From: Aquaspirillum sp. LM1
Lineage (GTDB): Bacteria; Pseudomonadota; Gammaproteobacteria; Burkholderiales; Aquaspirillaceae
Direction of reading: 5' to 3'
Assembly: GCF_002002905.1 (NCBI RefSeq)
Contig: NZ_CP019509.1
Coordinates: 2,076,001 to 2,140,000 of the forward strand
DNA: 64,000 bases
Shown in pieces: positions 43,493 to 53,312 of the stretch; position 1 is the first letter of the stretch; each line of letters opens with the position of its first letter. Made by a program: the position numbers and the translations under genes. Under the pieces are notes generated by a model. It made no database searches. It worked only from the letters and a program-made list of their open reading frames with translations, and had not been told where the DNA came from.

Positions 43493-44358
43493 CTGTTGTA
43501 CTGAAAGACCGCCTGGCGGTGTACCTGCAACTGGCCCGGCTGGACAAGCCGATTGGCATTCTGCTGCTGTTGTGGCCCACGCTATGGGCGCTGTGGCTGG
43601 CAGGAGATGGCCATCCGGGCGTGGATCTGGTGGTGATTTTCACCCTGGGCACAGTGCTGATGCGCTCGGCAGGCTGCGTGATCAACGACTATGCCGACCG
43701 CCACTTTGACGCGCATGTGGCCCGCACCGCCCAGCGGCCCTTTGCCCGTGGCGCGGTCAGCGAGCGCGAGGCGCTGTGGCTGGCCTGTGGGCTGGCGGCG
43801 CTGGCCTTTATGCTGGTGCTGCCGCTGAATGCGCTGACCTGGTGGATGAGCCTGCCAGCGCTGTTTCTGGCCGGCAGCTACCCGTTCACCAAGCGTTTTC
43901 TGGCCATTCCCCAGGCGTATCTGGGCCTGGCGTTCGGCTTTGGCATTCCGATGGTGTTTGCCGCCACACAAGACGCCATCCCGCCGCTGGCCTGGCTGAT
44001 GCTGCTGGCCAATGTGTTCTGGACCATTGCCTACGACACCGCCTACGCCATGGTGGACCGCCCCGACGACCTGAAAATTGGCATCCGCACCTCGGCCATT
44101 ACCTTTGGCCGCTTTGATGTGCTGGCGGTGATGGCGTGTCATTGCCTGTTTCTGGCGCTGATGGGTGCGGTGGGCGCGCAGGCCGGGTTGGGCGCGGGGT
44201 ATTTTGCCGGTCTGGCCGCTGCCGCCATGCTGGTGATGGACCAGTACCGGATGATCCGCGCGCGCGACCGCCTGCACTGCTTTACTGCGTTTCTGGCCAA
44301 TAACCGCATCGGGCTGGTGGTGTTTGCCGGCATTGTGCTGGATTACTGGCTGCGCTGA
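43489..44358 (+). CDS. ubiA: 4-hydroxybenzoate polyprenyltransferase
   Basis: Membrane prenyltransferase, 289 aa, attaching the polyprenyl tail to 4-hydroxybenzoate. Eight to nine spans surround the two Asp-rich motifs: [20 protein letters not shown] and [19 protein letters not shown]. It follows ubiC with a 4-nt overlap, the standard order. Its stop shares one base with the next ATG. Confidence 0.95.
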   Translation: MTVVLKDRLAVYLQLARLDKPIGILLLLWPTLWALWLAGDGHPGVDLVVIFTLGTVLMRSAGCVINDYADRHFDAHVARTAQRPFARGAVSEREALWLACGLAALAFMLVLPLNALTWWMSLPALFLAGSYPFTKRFLAIPQAYLGLAFGFGIPMVFAATQDAIPPLAWLMLLANVFWTIAYDTAYAMVDRPDDLKIGIRTSAITFGRFDVLAVMACHCLFLALMGAVGAQAGLGAGYFAGLAAAAMLVMDQYRMIRARDRLHCFTAFLANNRIGLVVFAGIVLDYWLR

Positions 44359-44639
44359 TGCTGTCGCTCTATGTGTATTACCGGGTCAGCCCGGAACAGC
44401 ATGCCCAGCGCCTGGCACAATGGCAGGCGCTGAACCGGGCGCTGGCCGGGCGCGGCGCGCCCACCGGCCAGCGTCAGCAACGACGCGATGACGCCAGCAC
44501 CTGGATGGAGGTTTACCCAGACGTGCCTGCCGGCTTTGAAGCCGCGTACCGGCAGGCGCTGGCTGCCGTGGATGGTGATGGCCAATGGCAGGCCTGCCGG
44601 CATGAGGAATGGTTTGTCGCCGGTAAGGAAGGCGATTGA
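44358..44639 (+). CDS. DUF4936 family protein
   Basis: Small cytoplasmic protein, 93 aa, starting LSLYVYYRVSPEQHAQRL with a late TWMEVYPDVPAGFEAAYRQA, a pattern of DUF4936 proteins in betaproteobacteria. Function is unknown. It begins on the last base of ubiA, so it is in the ubi transcript. Confidence 0.8.
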   Translation: MLSLYVYYRVSPEQHAQRLAQWQALNRALAGRGAPTGQRQQRRDDASTWMEVYPDVPAGFEAAYRQALAAVDGDGQWQACRHEEWFVAGKEGD

Positions 44640-44738
44640 ACACGTCACCTCCCTGTCACCACCACAACGCGCCCCGGCCAACCGCCGTCCACGCTGGCAG
44701 TGTTACACTGACCGCCCGTTGAATCTCCCACACGCCCC

Positions 44739-45575
44739 ATGCACTTTGTCATGACCTCCCCTTCCGGGCCGGCCCAGGCGCAGGATTACTGCGTGGTCTG
44801 GCACGGCGATGCCTTGTTGCTGCCTGAAAGCGGTCTGCCGCGCCTTGGTCAGCTGCCGCTCACCGGCCTGCGCCATCTGGGCGAACTGGCCGGACAGCGC
44901 TGTTTTGTTGGCGAATGGGTTGGCCCGCTGCCAGCGGGCTGGCGCAGCCTCAGCCTGCGTCAGGCGCTGGCCGGCCAGGCCCCTGCCGACTGGGCCGGGT
45001 TGTTGTCGCGCGCACGCATGCTGCGCACCTTCGACCGCACCCACCGCTATTGCAGCGCCTGCGCCACGCCCCTGCGCGACCATGACCACGACCACGGCAA
45101 GGTGTGCCCCAGCTGTGGCTTGCTCAGTTACCCAAAACTGTCGCCAGCGATGATGGCGCTGGTGGTGCGCGACCGTCAGCTGCTGCTGGCGCGCTCACCG
45201 CATTTTCCGCCGGGGGTATACAGTGCGCTGGCCGGCTTTGTCGAGCCGGGCGAAACGCTGGAAGCCTGCGTGCACCGGGAAGTACAGGAAGAAGTGGGCG
45301 TGCGCATCCACAATCTGCGCTATCTGGGCTCGCAGGGCTGGCCGTTTCCGCACTCGCTGATGCTGGCGTTTGTGGCCGACTACCTGGATGGCGAGATTAC
45401 CCCGCAAGCCGGCGAGATTGAATCAGCACACTGGTTTGATCTGGACCAGCTGCCGGCGCTACCCAGCCAGGCCAGCATTGCCCACAGCCTGATTCATCGG
45501 GCGGTGGCAATGCTCAATGGTCAGCCGCTGGCCAGTGATGAGGCGGAATTGCGCTATGCCAGGGCAGCACCATAG
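44739..45575 (+). CDS. nudC: NADH pyrophosphatase
   Basis: Nudix hydrolase, 278 aa, acting on NADH/NAD and on NAD-capped RNA. The zinc ribbon is CSACATPLRDH and CPSCGLLSYPKLSPAM. The Nudix box is GFVEPGETLEACVHREVQEE, followed by SQGWPFPHSLMLAF, which is specific to NudC. The N-terminal domain precedes these. It is about 100 nt after the DUF4936 gene and converges with the next gene. Confidence 0.95.
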   Translation: MHFVMTSPSGPAQAQDYCVVWHGDALLLPESGLPRLGQLPLTGLRHLGELAGQRCFVGEWVGPLPAGWRSLSLRQALAGQAPADWAGLLSRARMLRTFDRTHRYCSACATPLRDHDHDHGKVCPSCGLLSYPKLSPAMMALVVRDRQLLLARSPHFPPGVYSALAGFVEPGETLEACVHREVQEEVGVRIHNLRYLGSQGWPFPHSLMLAFVADYLDGEITPQAGEIESAHWFDLDQLPALPSQASIAHSLIHRAVAMLNGQPLASDEAELRYARAAP

Positions 45576-45599
45576 CCAGCCACGCCAATAGCCCTGGCC

Positions 45600-45950
45600 T
45601 TACTCTGCTGGTGAGGCCACGCCCGCGTTCATGCTGGCGCTGAGTTGTTCGGACACAAACTGGGCACGGGCGGCCGAGTTGTTTTCCAGGCCTTCTGCCG
45701 CGCACCAGGCCAGCAACTCCGCCGGTACAATCAAGCATTCCACTGCGCGCACCCCGGAACGCTGAAACTCGCGCCGGGCCGCCACCGCCACGGCTTTCCA
45801 CTGCGCGAACGACGCTTCAAAAATTTCCGGGTCGGTGGCGCTGGCCTTGACTTCGGCCCAACTGTCTTCGGTGTACCAGGTCAGGGCAACAATCATCGCC
45901 TGGCTGCGGTTTTTTGCTCTCAGGCGCTGATGCAGGGTGGGTTTTCGCAT
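45600..45950 (-). CDS. Conserved hypothetical protein
   Basis: A 116-aa protein I do not recognise. It is soluble and helical, with WYTEDSWAEVKASATDPEIF and a central AVECLIVPAELLAWCAAEGL; no signal peptide or membrane span. ATG 45950 starts MRKPTLHQRL. The spacing and codon usage are like those of genuine neighbours. The 288 nt upstream, before tilS, show no gene. Confidence 0.65.
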   Translation of the reverse strand: MRKPTLHQRLRAKNRSQAMIVALTWYTEDSWAEVKASATDPEIFEASFAQWKAVAVAARREFQRSGVRAVECLIVPAELLAWCAAEGLENNSAARAQFVSEQLSASMNAGVASPAE

Positions 45951-46238
45951 GATGAAGGCTCTTTACTGAACAGAAATCAAAACGGCTGTGCCAGAGTATC
46001 CCTGGCAAGCAACGCGGGCATGACGCCATTCAAGCAAAAACGGTGCGCACCAAGGGTGGGTAGCGGAAAATCGTCACCGCATGCCCGGCTGATTCTGCTG
46101 GCGCAAGGCTTGCGTAGCCATTCGACACGCAAGCCAGCCGTGCGAGTCAGCCCGCAGTGGCTGGCGGGATGGCTCGCGCGTGTCGGAGTTCGCACAGCGC
46201 GTCACGTGCTGGAAAAACAGGCGATAGAAAAATAACGC

Positions 46239-47588
46239 TCAATAGCCGTCGTAGGGCAGCCACACCGGCAGATATCCGGTATCCGGCTCGACGGCCATCA
46301 GGTCGGTATTGATGCCGGCACCCGGTGCGGCCAGCAGGGTGTCGGCCTGATAGATCAACGGCAGGCGCTCGCGCCGGTACGGCGGCATGCCGGCTTCCTG
46401 CATCAGGTTTTTCAGGGTTTTGCTCACCCCGCGTTGCGGCAGGCTCTCGCCGCCCTGGCGTGGGCGCAAGGTCAGTTCGCCAGTCAGCGCCACCTGGCTC
46501 AGGCCACCACCGGCCACCGGGTTGAAGCGCAGCCGTCCGCCCCAGTCGGGAAAATCCAGCGTCAGCTGGGTCGGCTGGAATTCAAACGCTACCGCTGTAG
46601 TCGGCACGCTGAAGGGGCGGATCAGGTAGGCGCGCTGGCGGTAGCGGGTCAGTTGCCAGATACCCACGTCGATCATCGGGTTGGCGTCGGGGGCAGCGTC
46701 GAGCAGTTGCACCAGCGCATCGTCCAGCGCATCCGGGCCCAGCATGCCGCCGCGTTCTTCCACCCAGGCAAACAGTGCATTGCGCGCACGCGGCAGCGAC
46801 ACCCCGGCCAGCATGTCCAGATCCAGCGAGCTGTCGGCACCCACCATCAGTTCAAGGTCGGAGGCGGCCATTTCGTCGAGCAGTGCCGCAGCGTCAGCGG
46901 CCCGGCGGATGCTGCGCAGCAGGTGTTCACGGTAATCGGGGTAGCGGGTGGCCAGACGGGGCAGAATGTCGTGACGCAGGAAATTGCGGCGCAGCTTGGT
47001 GTCTTCGTTGCTGTCGTCTTCCACCCAGATCCAGTCTTCGGCGGTGGCCAGCGCTTCCAGGTGTTCCCGGGTCACACCCAGCAGTGGCCGCCACAGCTGG
47101 GTAGCATCGGTCAGCCGGCGAATCCACGGCATCGCTGCCAGGCCATGCGGGCCAGCGCCACGCAGCAGCTGCAGCAGCACGGTTTCGGCCTGATCGTCGG
47201 CGTGGTGCGCCAGCGCCAGCACATCGGCCTGGCTATCGGCAAACACCTGGTAACGGGCCTGACGCGCTTCGGCCTCCAGGCTGTCGCCGCCGCCCCAGTT
47301 GATGTCCACCTTGGCGGTGCGCAGCGGAATGCGCAGGGTGGAGCACAGCCACTGGCAGAATTCCTGCCAGTCGGTTGCGCGCAAATTCAGCTGATGATTG
47401 ACGTGCACGGCGGACAGGCGCAAGCCGCGCCGTTTGGCCAGATCGGCCAGCAGCCAGGTGAGGCAGACCGAGTCTACCCCGCCGCTGAGGGCCACTTCGA
47501 TGTGGGTGGCGTCAGCAAATGCGTCGTGCCAGGCGGTTTCCAGGTAATCAACCCAGTCAGCCCGCGATGTCATCCTTGTATCGGCCAT
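46239..47588 (-). CDS. tilS: tRNA(Ile)-lysidine synthase
   Basis: Enzyme converting cytidine-34 of tRNA-Ile(CAU) to lysidine, 449 aa. The PP-loop is [15 protein letters not shown], followed by [31 protein letters not shown] and [22 protein letters not shown]-terminal substrate-binding part includes [19 protein letters not shown]. Two in-frame ATG codons (47588, 47573) are possible. It overlaps the accA 3' end, the same order seen in many Neisseriales. Confidence 0.95.
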   Translation of the reverse strand: MADTRMTSRADWVDYLETAWHDAFADATHIEVALSGGVDSVCLTWLLADLAKRRGLRLSAVHVNHQLNLRATDWQEFCQWLCSTLRIPLRTAKVDINWGGGDSLEAEARQARYQVFADSQADVLALAHHADDQAETVLLQLLRGAGPHGLAAMPWIRRLTDATQLWRPLLGVTREHLEALATAEDWIWVEDDSNEDTKLRRNFLRHDILPRLATRYPDYREHLLRSIRRAADAAALLDEMAASDLELMVGADSSLDLDMLAGVSLPRARNALFAWVEERGGMLGPDALDDALVQLLDAAPDANPMIDVGIWQLTRYRQRAYLIRPFSVPTTAVAFEFQPTQLTLDFPDWGGRLRFNPVAGGGLSQVALTGELTLRPRQGGESLPQRGVSKTLKNLMQEAGMPPYRRERLPLIYQADTLLAAPGAGINTDLMAVEPDTGYLPVWLPYDGY

Positions 47589-48525
47589 AGCTCATCAGAC
47601 GGTCAAAACGTTGTTTGAGCAGCTCGTCGATCGGCATGTCCTGCAACTGGCGCAGCGCATCGGCCACCGCCCGTTTCATTGACTGCATCATGCCGGTGTG
47701 GTCCCGTTGTGCGCCGCCTAGCGGCTCGGTAATCACCTTGTCGATCAAGCCCAGGGTTTTCAGGCGACTGGCGGTAATGCCCAGGGTTTCGGCCGCTTCC
47801 GGGGCCTTGTCCGCGCTTTTCCACAAGATGGACGCGCAGCCTTCCGGCGAGATCACCGAGTAGGTGGAGTACTGCAACATGTTGAGCTGATCGCCTACGG
47901 CAATCGCCAGCGCGCCGCCCGAACCGCCTTCACCAATGATGGTGCAGACAATCGGCACGCGCAAACGCGACATTTCGTACAGATTGCGTCCAATGGCTTC
48001 AGACTGGCCGCGCTCTTCAGCACCAATGCCGGGATACGCGCCCGGCGTATCGACAAAGGTGATGATCGGCAGGTTAAATTTTTCTGCCAGCTTCATCAGC
48101 CGCAGCGCCTTGCGATAGCCTTCCGGGCGCGGCATGCCAAAGTTGCGGTAGATTTTTTCCTTGGTGTCGCGGCCCTTCTGGTGGCCAATCACCATCACCG
48201 ACTGACCATTAAACCGCGCCAGCCCACCCACAATCGCCGGATCGTCGGCGTAGCTGCGGTCGCCGTGCAGTTCCTGAAAGTCGGTAAAGATGCTCTTGAG
48301 GTAGTCCAGCGTATAAGGGCGCTGCGGGTGACGGGCAACCTGGGAAATTTGCCATGGGGTGAGCTTGGCGTAAACGGCCTTGGTCAGCTCCTGGCTTTTT
48401 TTCTGCAAGCGGCTGATTTCTTCCGAGATGTCCAGCACCGAATCGTCCTGAACAAAGCGGAGCTCTTCGATCTTGCTTTCCAGTTCGGCAATCGGCTGCT
48501 CGAAATCGAGAAAAGTGGTTTTCAT
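47557..48525 (-). CDS. accA: Acetyl-CoA carboxylase carboxyltransferase, alpha subunit
   Basis: Carboxyltransferase alpha subunit, 322 aa, of fatty-acid synthesis. Diagnostic parts are [58 protein letters not shown] and [20 protein letters not shown]. The ATG at 48525 is well placed. It overlaps tilS at the 3' end, and is divergent from the tRNA cluster. Confidence 0.97.
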   Translation of the reverse strand: MKTTFLDFEQPIAELESKIEELRFVQDDSVLDISEEISRLQKKSQELTKAVYAKLTPWQISQVARHPQRPYTLDYLKSIFTDFQELHGDRSYADDPAIVGGLARFNGQSVMVIGHQKGRDTKEKIYRNFGMPRPEGYRKALRLMKLAEKFNLPIITFVDTPGAYPGIGAEERGQSEAIGRNLYEMSRLRVPIVCTIIGEGGSGGALAIAVGDQLNMLQYSTYSVISPEGCASILWKSADKAPEAAETLGITASRLKTLGLIDKVITEPLGGAQRDHTGMMQSMKRAVADALRQLQDMPIDELLKQRFDRLMSYGRYKDDIAG

Positions 48526-48729
48526 TCGTTACGTCGGTCGATTTCAGAATCGGGCAATCATACAGGACGAAACCCGGCTTTGCCATGAAACGGTTGTTCG
48601 GATTACGCCAACATGGCCGAAAAGTTCCCGTCGATTCCATCCAGCTTGATCTGACGCCAGACGCTGGCGGCTTTTTTCAGCCAAAACAGCGCTCTTGCGC
48701 GTGGAAGCAAAAAAAACTGCAAAAAGGGC

Positions 48730-48758
48730 TTGCGCGTCCCATTACGCTATGGTTAAAT
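48730..48758 (+). promoter_or_regulatory. Probable promoter of the tRNA cluster
   Basis: TTGCGC (48730-48735) and TTAAAT (48753-48758) are separated by 17 bp and followed by a GC-rich discriminator (GCGCACC), as in stable-RNA promoters. It lies about 40 nt before the first tRNA. Confidence 0.55.
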
Positions 48759-48800
48759 GCGCACCTCTTCGCTGCAACGCAATCAGCCACGCAGCGAAAT

Positions 48801-48877
48801 GGGCGGTTAGTCTCAGTTGGTAGAGCACTGCCTTCACACGGCAGGGGTCACTGGTTCGAGTCCAGTACCGCCCACCA
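48801..48877 (+). tRNA. tRNA-Val (anticodon CAC)
   Basis: Cloverleaf with acceptor GGGCGGT/ACCGCCC, anticodon stem CTGCC/GGCAG with loop TTCACAC, T arm with GGTTCGAGTCC, and an encoded CCA. Anticodon CAC reads GUG. Confidence 0.95.
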
Positions 48878-48882
48878 GCAGT

Positions 48883-48959
48883 GGAGTGGTAGTTCAGTTG
48901 GTTAGAATACCGGCCTGTCACGCCGGGGGTCGCGGGTTCGAGTCCCGTCCACTCCGCCA
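48883..48959 (+). tRNA. tRNA-Asp (anticodon GTC), copy 1
   Basis: Acceptor GGAGTGG/CCACTCC, anticodon stem CCGGC/GCCGG with loop CTGTCAC, encoded CCA. Identical to the copies at 49012 and 49215. Only five bases separate it from the preceding tRNA-Val. Confidence 0.95.
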
Positions 48960-49011
48960 GCTCAAGCAGTAAAAAAGCAGTTGTTGTTTATATGCAGATT
49001 GTCTGTCCAAC

Positions 49012-49088
49012 GGAGTGGTAGTTCAGTTGGTTAGAATACCGGCCTGTCACGCCGGGGGTCGCGGGTTCGAGTCCCGTCCACTCCGCCA
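49012..49088 (+). tRNA. tRNA-Asp (anticodon GTC), copy 2
   Basis: Identical to copy 1 over the whole gene, including the encoded CCA. The spacer before it (48960-49011) differs from that before the other copies. Confidence 0.95.
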
Positions 49089-49116
49089 CATGACGGTTTG
49101 CATGCAGCATTGAAAC

Positions 49117-49192
49117 GGGTGATTAGCTCAGTTGGTAGAGCGTCTGCCTTACAAGCAGAATGTCGGCGGTTCGACCCCGTCATCACCCACCA
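49117..49192 (+). tRNA. tRNA-Val (anticodon TAC)
   Basis: Acceptor GGGTGAT/ATCACCC, anticodon stem TCTGC/GCAGA with loop CTTACAA, encoded CCA. Reads GUA and, with wobble modification, other Val codons. Confidence 0.95.
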
Positions 49193-49214
49193 CACTTCTG
49201 AGTGTGTTCAAACT

Positions 49215-49291
49215 GGAGTGGTAGTTCAGTTGGTTAGAATACCGGCCTGTCACGCCGGGGGTCGCGGGTTCGAGTCCCGTCCACTCCGCCA
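49215..49291 (+). tRNA. tRNA-Asp (anticodon GTC), copy 3
   Basis: Identical to copies 1 and 2 and last of the cluster; followed 20 nt later by an intrinsic terminator. Confidence 0.95.
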
Positions 49292-49309
49292 ACACCAAGA
49301 GAATGCCCA

Positions 49310-49332
49310 AGCCACCGCAAGGTGGTTTTTTT
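49310..49332 (+). terminator. Intrinsic terminator of the tRNA cluster
   Basis: CCACC (49312-49316) and GGTGG (49321-49325) form a stem around GCAA, followed by seven T. Confidence 0.85.
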
Positions 49333-49394
49333 ACGTCTGTACGCCAGCGCCGCCCTGGCCGCGCCAGGGCTGAGCCCGGCGCACCTCATCCGCC

Positions 49395-50879
49395 TCACAG
49401 CACCGGTTCGCGCAGCGGGGTTTCTGCCAGCAAGGCGCATAAAAACTGCCAGAACGCCGCCACCGACGCCACATTGACCTGTTCATCGGGCGAATGCGCG
49501 CCGCGAATATCCGGGCCAAACGACAGCACGTCCAGATTAGGGTACTTGCCCAGTAAAATCCCGCACTCCAGCCCGGCGTGAATCACCTTCACCTGCGGTG
49601 CCTGACCATGCATCCGGGCAAACACCTGGCTGGCCAGCGCCAGCAAGGGAGAATCCGGGCGCGGCGTCCAGCCGGGGTAGCTGCCTTCGCGCACGCCCGA
49701 GCAACCCGCCAGCCGGCCACAGGCCAACAGCGCAGTCACCCGGCTTTCCAATCCGTCTTCGGTTAGCGAGCGCACCATCGATACCGCATGAAAACGGCCA
49801 TTGTCCAACCCAACCACCCCCAGATTGGATGACGTTTCCACCACACCAGGCACCGCCGGACTCAGGCAGGCCATGCCGTCGGGCAGGGCATTAAGCAGGT
49901 CGAGCACCACTGACTGGTCATGCAGGGACAACACGGTAGTCAGGCTGGCTGGGGTCAGGCTGAGCGTCAGGTCGTGATCACACTCGGCCAGGTCGGCGCG
50001 CCAGGCATCCTGCCAGTCGGCCATCGCCTGGCGCAACTCGGCCAGTTTGTCGTCCGGCAGCGCAAAGATTGCGCTGGATTCACGCGGAATCACATTGCGC
50101 AGGGTGCCGCCAGTCAGTTGGCCCAGGCGCAGCTGGCAGCGCCCGGCCACGCTCAGCAGCAGCCGCGCCAGCAGGCGGGTGGCATTGCTGCGGTGACGGT
50201 GAATGTCCACCCCGGAATGGCCGCCGCGCAGCCCACGCAAGGCCAGTTGCCAGATGCCATGGCCCTCTGGGGTGGGCTCGCGCTCGCATTGCCGGCGCAG
50301 ACTGACATCCTCGCCGCCCGCGCAGCCGATATAAAACTCGCCCCAGTCTTCGGTATCCAGATTAAGCAGCAAGCGCCCGCTGAGCAGGTCGGTGGCCAGG
50401 TCGTGGGCACCGTCCATGCCGGCTTCTTCGTTGACGGTGAACAGGGCTTCGATTGCCGGATGGACGATGTCCTGGCTGTCCAGCACCGCCAGCATGGCGG
50501 CTATGCCAATGCCGTTATCCGCACCCAGTGTGGTGCCCTGGGCGCGCACCCAGCCATCGTCGCCCAGGTAGGGGCGAATCGGCTCGTTGAAAAAATCATG
50601 CTGGCTGTCGCTGTCTTGCTGGCACACCATGTCCACATGGCCTTGCAGCACCACGGTTTCGCGCTGTTCCATGCCGGGGGTGGCGGGTTTGCAGATCAGC
50701 AGATTGCCGCCTTGGTCCATCCGCCAGGCCAGTTGTCGGGTGTTGGCCCAGTGGCACAGGTAGTCCATCACCCGGCCTTCGTGGCGGGAAGGGCGCGGCA
50801 GCGCGCACAGCAAGGCAAAGTGCCGCCACAGCAGCGGGGGCGACAGGGTATCGGGCAAGGGCATCGGGGTAAGGTGCAT
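49395..50879 (-). CDS. pepD: Aminoacyl-histidine dipeptidase (PepD, M20 family)
   Basis: Cytoplasmic zinc dipeptidase hydrolysing Xaa-His and other dipeptides, 494 aa. Metal and catalytic residues are visible in VVLQGHVDMVCQQ (His and Asp), TLGADNGIGIAAML (Asp), LFTVNEEAGMDGA (Glu-Glu) and the late VIHAGLECGIL. The lid domain in between contains LRGGHSGVDIHRHRSNA. It lies 6 nt downstream of the Atm1-like gene and probably shares its transcript. Confidence 0.94.
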   Translation of the reverse strand: MHLTPMPLPDTLSPPLLWRHFALLCALPRPSRHEGRVMDYLCHWANTRQLAWRMDQGGNLLICKPATPGMEQRETVVLQGHVDMVCQQDSDSQHDFFNEPIRPYLGDDGWVRAQGTTLGADNGIGIAAMLAVLDSQDIVHPAIEALFTVNEEAGMDGAHDLATDLLSGRLLLNLDTEDWGEFYIGCAGGEDVSLRRQCEREPTPEGHGIWQLALRGLRGGHSGVDIHRHRSNATRLLARLLLSVAGRCQLRLGQLTGGTLRNVIPRESSAIFALPDDKLAELRQAMADWQDAWRADLAECDHDLTLSLTPASLTTVLSLHDQSVVLDLLNALPDGMACLSPAVPGVVETSSNLGVVGLDNGRFHAVSMVRSLTEDGLESRVTALLACGRLAGCSGVREGSYPGWTPRPDSPLLALASQVFARMHGQAPQVKVIHAGLECGILLGKYPNLDVLSFGPDIRGAHSPDEQVNVASVAAFWQFLCALLAETPLREPVL

Positions 50880-50885
50880 AAGGGG

Positions 50886-52670
50886 TCAGGCCTGCTCGGC
50901 GTCTTGTTGTTGCAGCTGCCACATCTGGGCAAACCGGCCCTGACGCTCCAGCAGCTCGCGGAAAGTGCCCTGTTCAATAATCTGCCCGCCGTCCATCACC
51001 ACAATCTGGTGGGCATCCACCACGGTGGACAGGCGGTGGGCGATGATCAGCGTGGTGCGCTGGGCGGCAATGGCGGCCAGCTCGGCCTGGATGGCTTTTT
51101 CGGTATGCGAATCCAGCGCGCTGGTGGCCTCGTCAAAAATCAGGATGGGCGGATTTTTCAGCAGGGTGCGGGCAATCGCCACCCGCTGTTTTTCGCCGCC
51201 GGACAATTTGAGTCCACGCTCGCCCACCATGGTGTCGTAGCCGTCGGGCAACTGACTGACAAAGTCGTGGATGTGCGCTGCCCGCGCGGCTTCAATCACG
51301 TCCTCACGGCTGGCATCAGGGCGGCCATAGGCAATATTGTAGTAGATGCTGTCGTTAAACAGCACGGTATCCTGCGGCACGATGCCGATGTGTGCGCGCA
51401 GGCTGGCCTGGGTCAGGTCGCGCACATCCACGCCGTTGATGCTGATGCACCCACTGCTGACATCATAAAAACGGAACAGCAGCCGCGACAGGGTAGACTT
51501 GCCCGCCCCGCTGGCCCCCACCACGGCCACGGTGTGCCCGGCTGGGATATCAAAACTCACCTGCTGCAAAATTGGCCGCTTGGCGTCGTAGGAAAAATCC
51601 ACCTGTTCAAAGCGGATGGCGGCGTGGCGGGTGGCCAGCACCTGGGCGTCCGGGCGGTCGGCCACTTCTTCACCCTGCTCCATCAGGGTGAACATCCGTT
51701 CCATATCCGCCAGCGAATGCTTGATTTCGCGGTAGACAAAGCCCAGAAAGTTCAGCGGGGCATACAGCTGGATCAGATAGGCGTTGACCAGCACCAGGTC
51801 GCCCACGGTCATGCTGCGGTCCACCACGCCCTGGGTGGCCAGCCCCACCAGCAGGGTGACGCCAGCGGCAATGATTACCCCCTGGCCGGCGTTCAGAAAA
51901 TTCAGCGAGGTCTGGTTACGCACGGCAGAGGCTTCCCACGAGGCCAGATTGCCGTCGTAGCGTGCCACTTCGTAGCGTTCATTGCCAAAGTATTTGACGG
52001 TTTCGTAGTTGAGCAGCGCGTCGATGGCCTTGCTGTTGGCCTTGGAGTCCAGTTCGTTCATGCTGCGGCGGAACACCATCCGCCATTCGGTCACGCCAAG
52101 GGTAAAGCCAATATAAGCGGCAATGGTGGCAAAGGTCACAGCGGCGAACGACCAATGGTATTTCACCAGCAGCACCCCCGCCACCAGGCCGATTTCCACC
52201 AGGGTGGGCAGGATGTTGAACAGGGTGAAGTTGAGCAGAAAGCCGATGCCCTTGGTGCCACGTTCGATATCGCGGCTCATGCCGCCAGTCTGGCGTTCCA
52301 GATGAAAACGCAGGCTCAGCCGGTGCAGATGTTCGAACACCTGTAGCGCAATGCGACGGATGGCGCGCTGGGTTACCTTGGCAAACACCGCATCGCGCAG
52401 CTCGCCAAACACGCTGGTGGCCAGCCGGGCCAGGCCATACGCGGCCACCAGGCCCAGCGGCAGGGCCAATGCCACCTGGGTTTGCGACAGCTGGTCAACA
52501 ATATCCTTGAGCAGCAAGGGCACGCCAACATTGGCCAGTTTGGCCAGAAACAGCAAGGAGAGCGCCAGAACCACCCGGCCTTTGAATTCGAGCAGGTAGG
52601 GCAGCAGGGTTTTCAGGGTTTTGATGTCGTTGCGCTGGCTGGGAGCCGGGCCGGTATGGGTGAGTCTCAT
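50886..52670 (-). CDS. Atm1/HMT1-type ABC exporter (fused membrane and ATPase domains)
   Basis: Inner-membrane half-transporter, 594 aa, that would work as a homodimer. The N-terminal six-span domain (KTLLPYLLEFKGRVVLALSL; YETVKYFGNERYEVARYD) matches the ABCB7/Atm1 group, whose bacterial members export glutathione conjugates or metal complexes. The ATPase domain has VGASGAGKSTLSRLLFR, LSGGEKQRVAIARTLL and ILIFDEATSALD. ATG 52670, with AGGAA upstream, gives the family start. The exact substrate is not known. Confidence 0.92.
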   Translation of the reverse strand: MRLTHTGPAPSQRNDIKTLKTLLPYLLEFKGRVVLALSLLFLAKLANVGVPLLLKDIVDQLSQTQVALALPLGLVAAYGLARLATSVFGELRDAVFAKVTQRAIRRIALQVFEHLHRLSLRFHLERQTGGMSRDIERGTKGIGFLLNFTLFNILPTLVEIGLVAGVLLVKYHWSFAAVTFATIAAYIGFTLGVTEWRMVFRRSMNELDSKANSKAIDALLNYETVKYFGNERYEVARYDGNLASWEASAVRNQTSLNFLNAGQGVIIAAGVTLLVGLATQGVVDRSMTVGDLVLVNAYLIQLYAPLNFLGFVYREIKHSLADMERMFTLMEQGEEVADRPDAQVLATRHAAIRFEQVDFSYDAKRPILQQVSFDIPAGHTVAVVGASGAGKSTLSRLLFRFYDVSSGCISINGVDVRDLTQASLRAHIGIVPQDTVLFNDSIYYNIAYGRPDASREDVIEAARAAHIHDFVSQLPDGYDTMVGERGLKLSGGEKQRVAIARTLLKNPPILIFDEATSALDSHTEKAIQAELAAIAAQRTTLIIAHRLSTVVDAHQIVVMDGGQIIEQGTFRELLERQGRFAQMWQLQQQDAEQA

Positions 52671-52842
52671 GCAATTCCTGATACGGCGGGCGCATCCACC
52701 CGCAGTCGGTGAGCGGCCAGCCGGCAAAACGCCATCGCGCCGAAAATAGGGAAACACGCGCGGCCAGGCACCAGGCCCATGGCCGTGACAACGGCAAACC
52801 GGGTCCTGCGCCCGCCATCAGGGCAGAACCGGCCTGCCCACG

Positions 52843-53214
52843 TCAATGCAGCACGCCGGAAGAATTCAGCAAAAACTCCGGGATTTCTGCGTCCAGGGTG
52901 TGACCATCGTCGGTGCTCATCTGAAAACTGCCGCGCATGGTGCCTTGCGGGGTATTCAGCACCGTGCCGCTGACGTACTCGTAGCTTTCACCGGGATTCA
53001 GGTGCGGCTGTTCGCCCACCACGCCATCACCGTGGATTTCCCGCACATGGTTGCCGCCATCGGTGATGATCCAGTGACGGGTCAGCAGCTTGGCACCCAC
53101 TTCACCGGTATTGTGAATCTGGATCCGGTAGGCAAACACATAGCAGTGCGCAGCCGGGTCGGATTGGTCGGCAATGTAGAACGCCTGGGGTTCGACGCGA
53201 ATGGGGGACGTCAT
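52843..53214 (-). CDS. apaG: ApaG protein
   Basis: Single-domain ApaG, 123 aa, with an immunoglobulin-like fold. It shows FAYRIQIHNTGEVGAKLLTR, HWIITDGGNHVREIHGDGVV and GTVLNTPQGTMRGSFQM, all family hallmarks. Linked to Co2+ resistance and Mg2+ efflux in enterics by phenotype; the biochemical role is not certain. ATG 53214 is chosen at the family start. It is divergent from rpe. Confidence 0.94.
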   Translation of the reverse strand: MTSPIRVEPQAFYIADQSDPAAHCYVFAYRIQIHNTGEVGAKLLTRHWIITDGGNHVREIHGDGVVGEQPHLNPGESYEYVSGTVLNTPQGTMRGSFQMSTDDGHTLDAEIPEFLLNSSGVLH

Positions 53215-53312
53215 AAAAAACAGCCTTTCAAGGGAAGCCAGCAATGCAAGTTCTGCCGAATAAGGCAGCCTAGGTTAAAATCCGGTCAATTTCACTGTTT
53301 ACAAGACCTGAC

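Noticed and set aside
46000..46238. C-terminal part of a plus-strand frame between the hypothetical gene and tilS
   Set aside because: The frame runs antisense through the 45600-45950 gene and its remainder has no recognisable features.
49098..49373. A 91-codon frame across the tRNA cluster
   Set aside because: It translates tRNA-Val and tRNA-Asp sequence.
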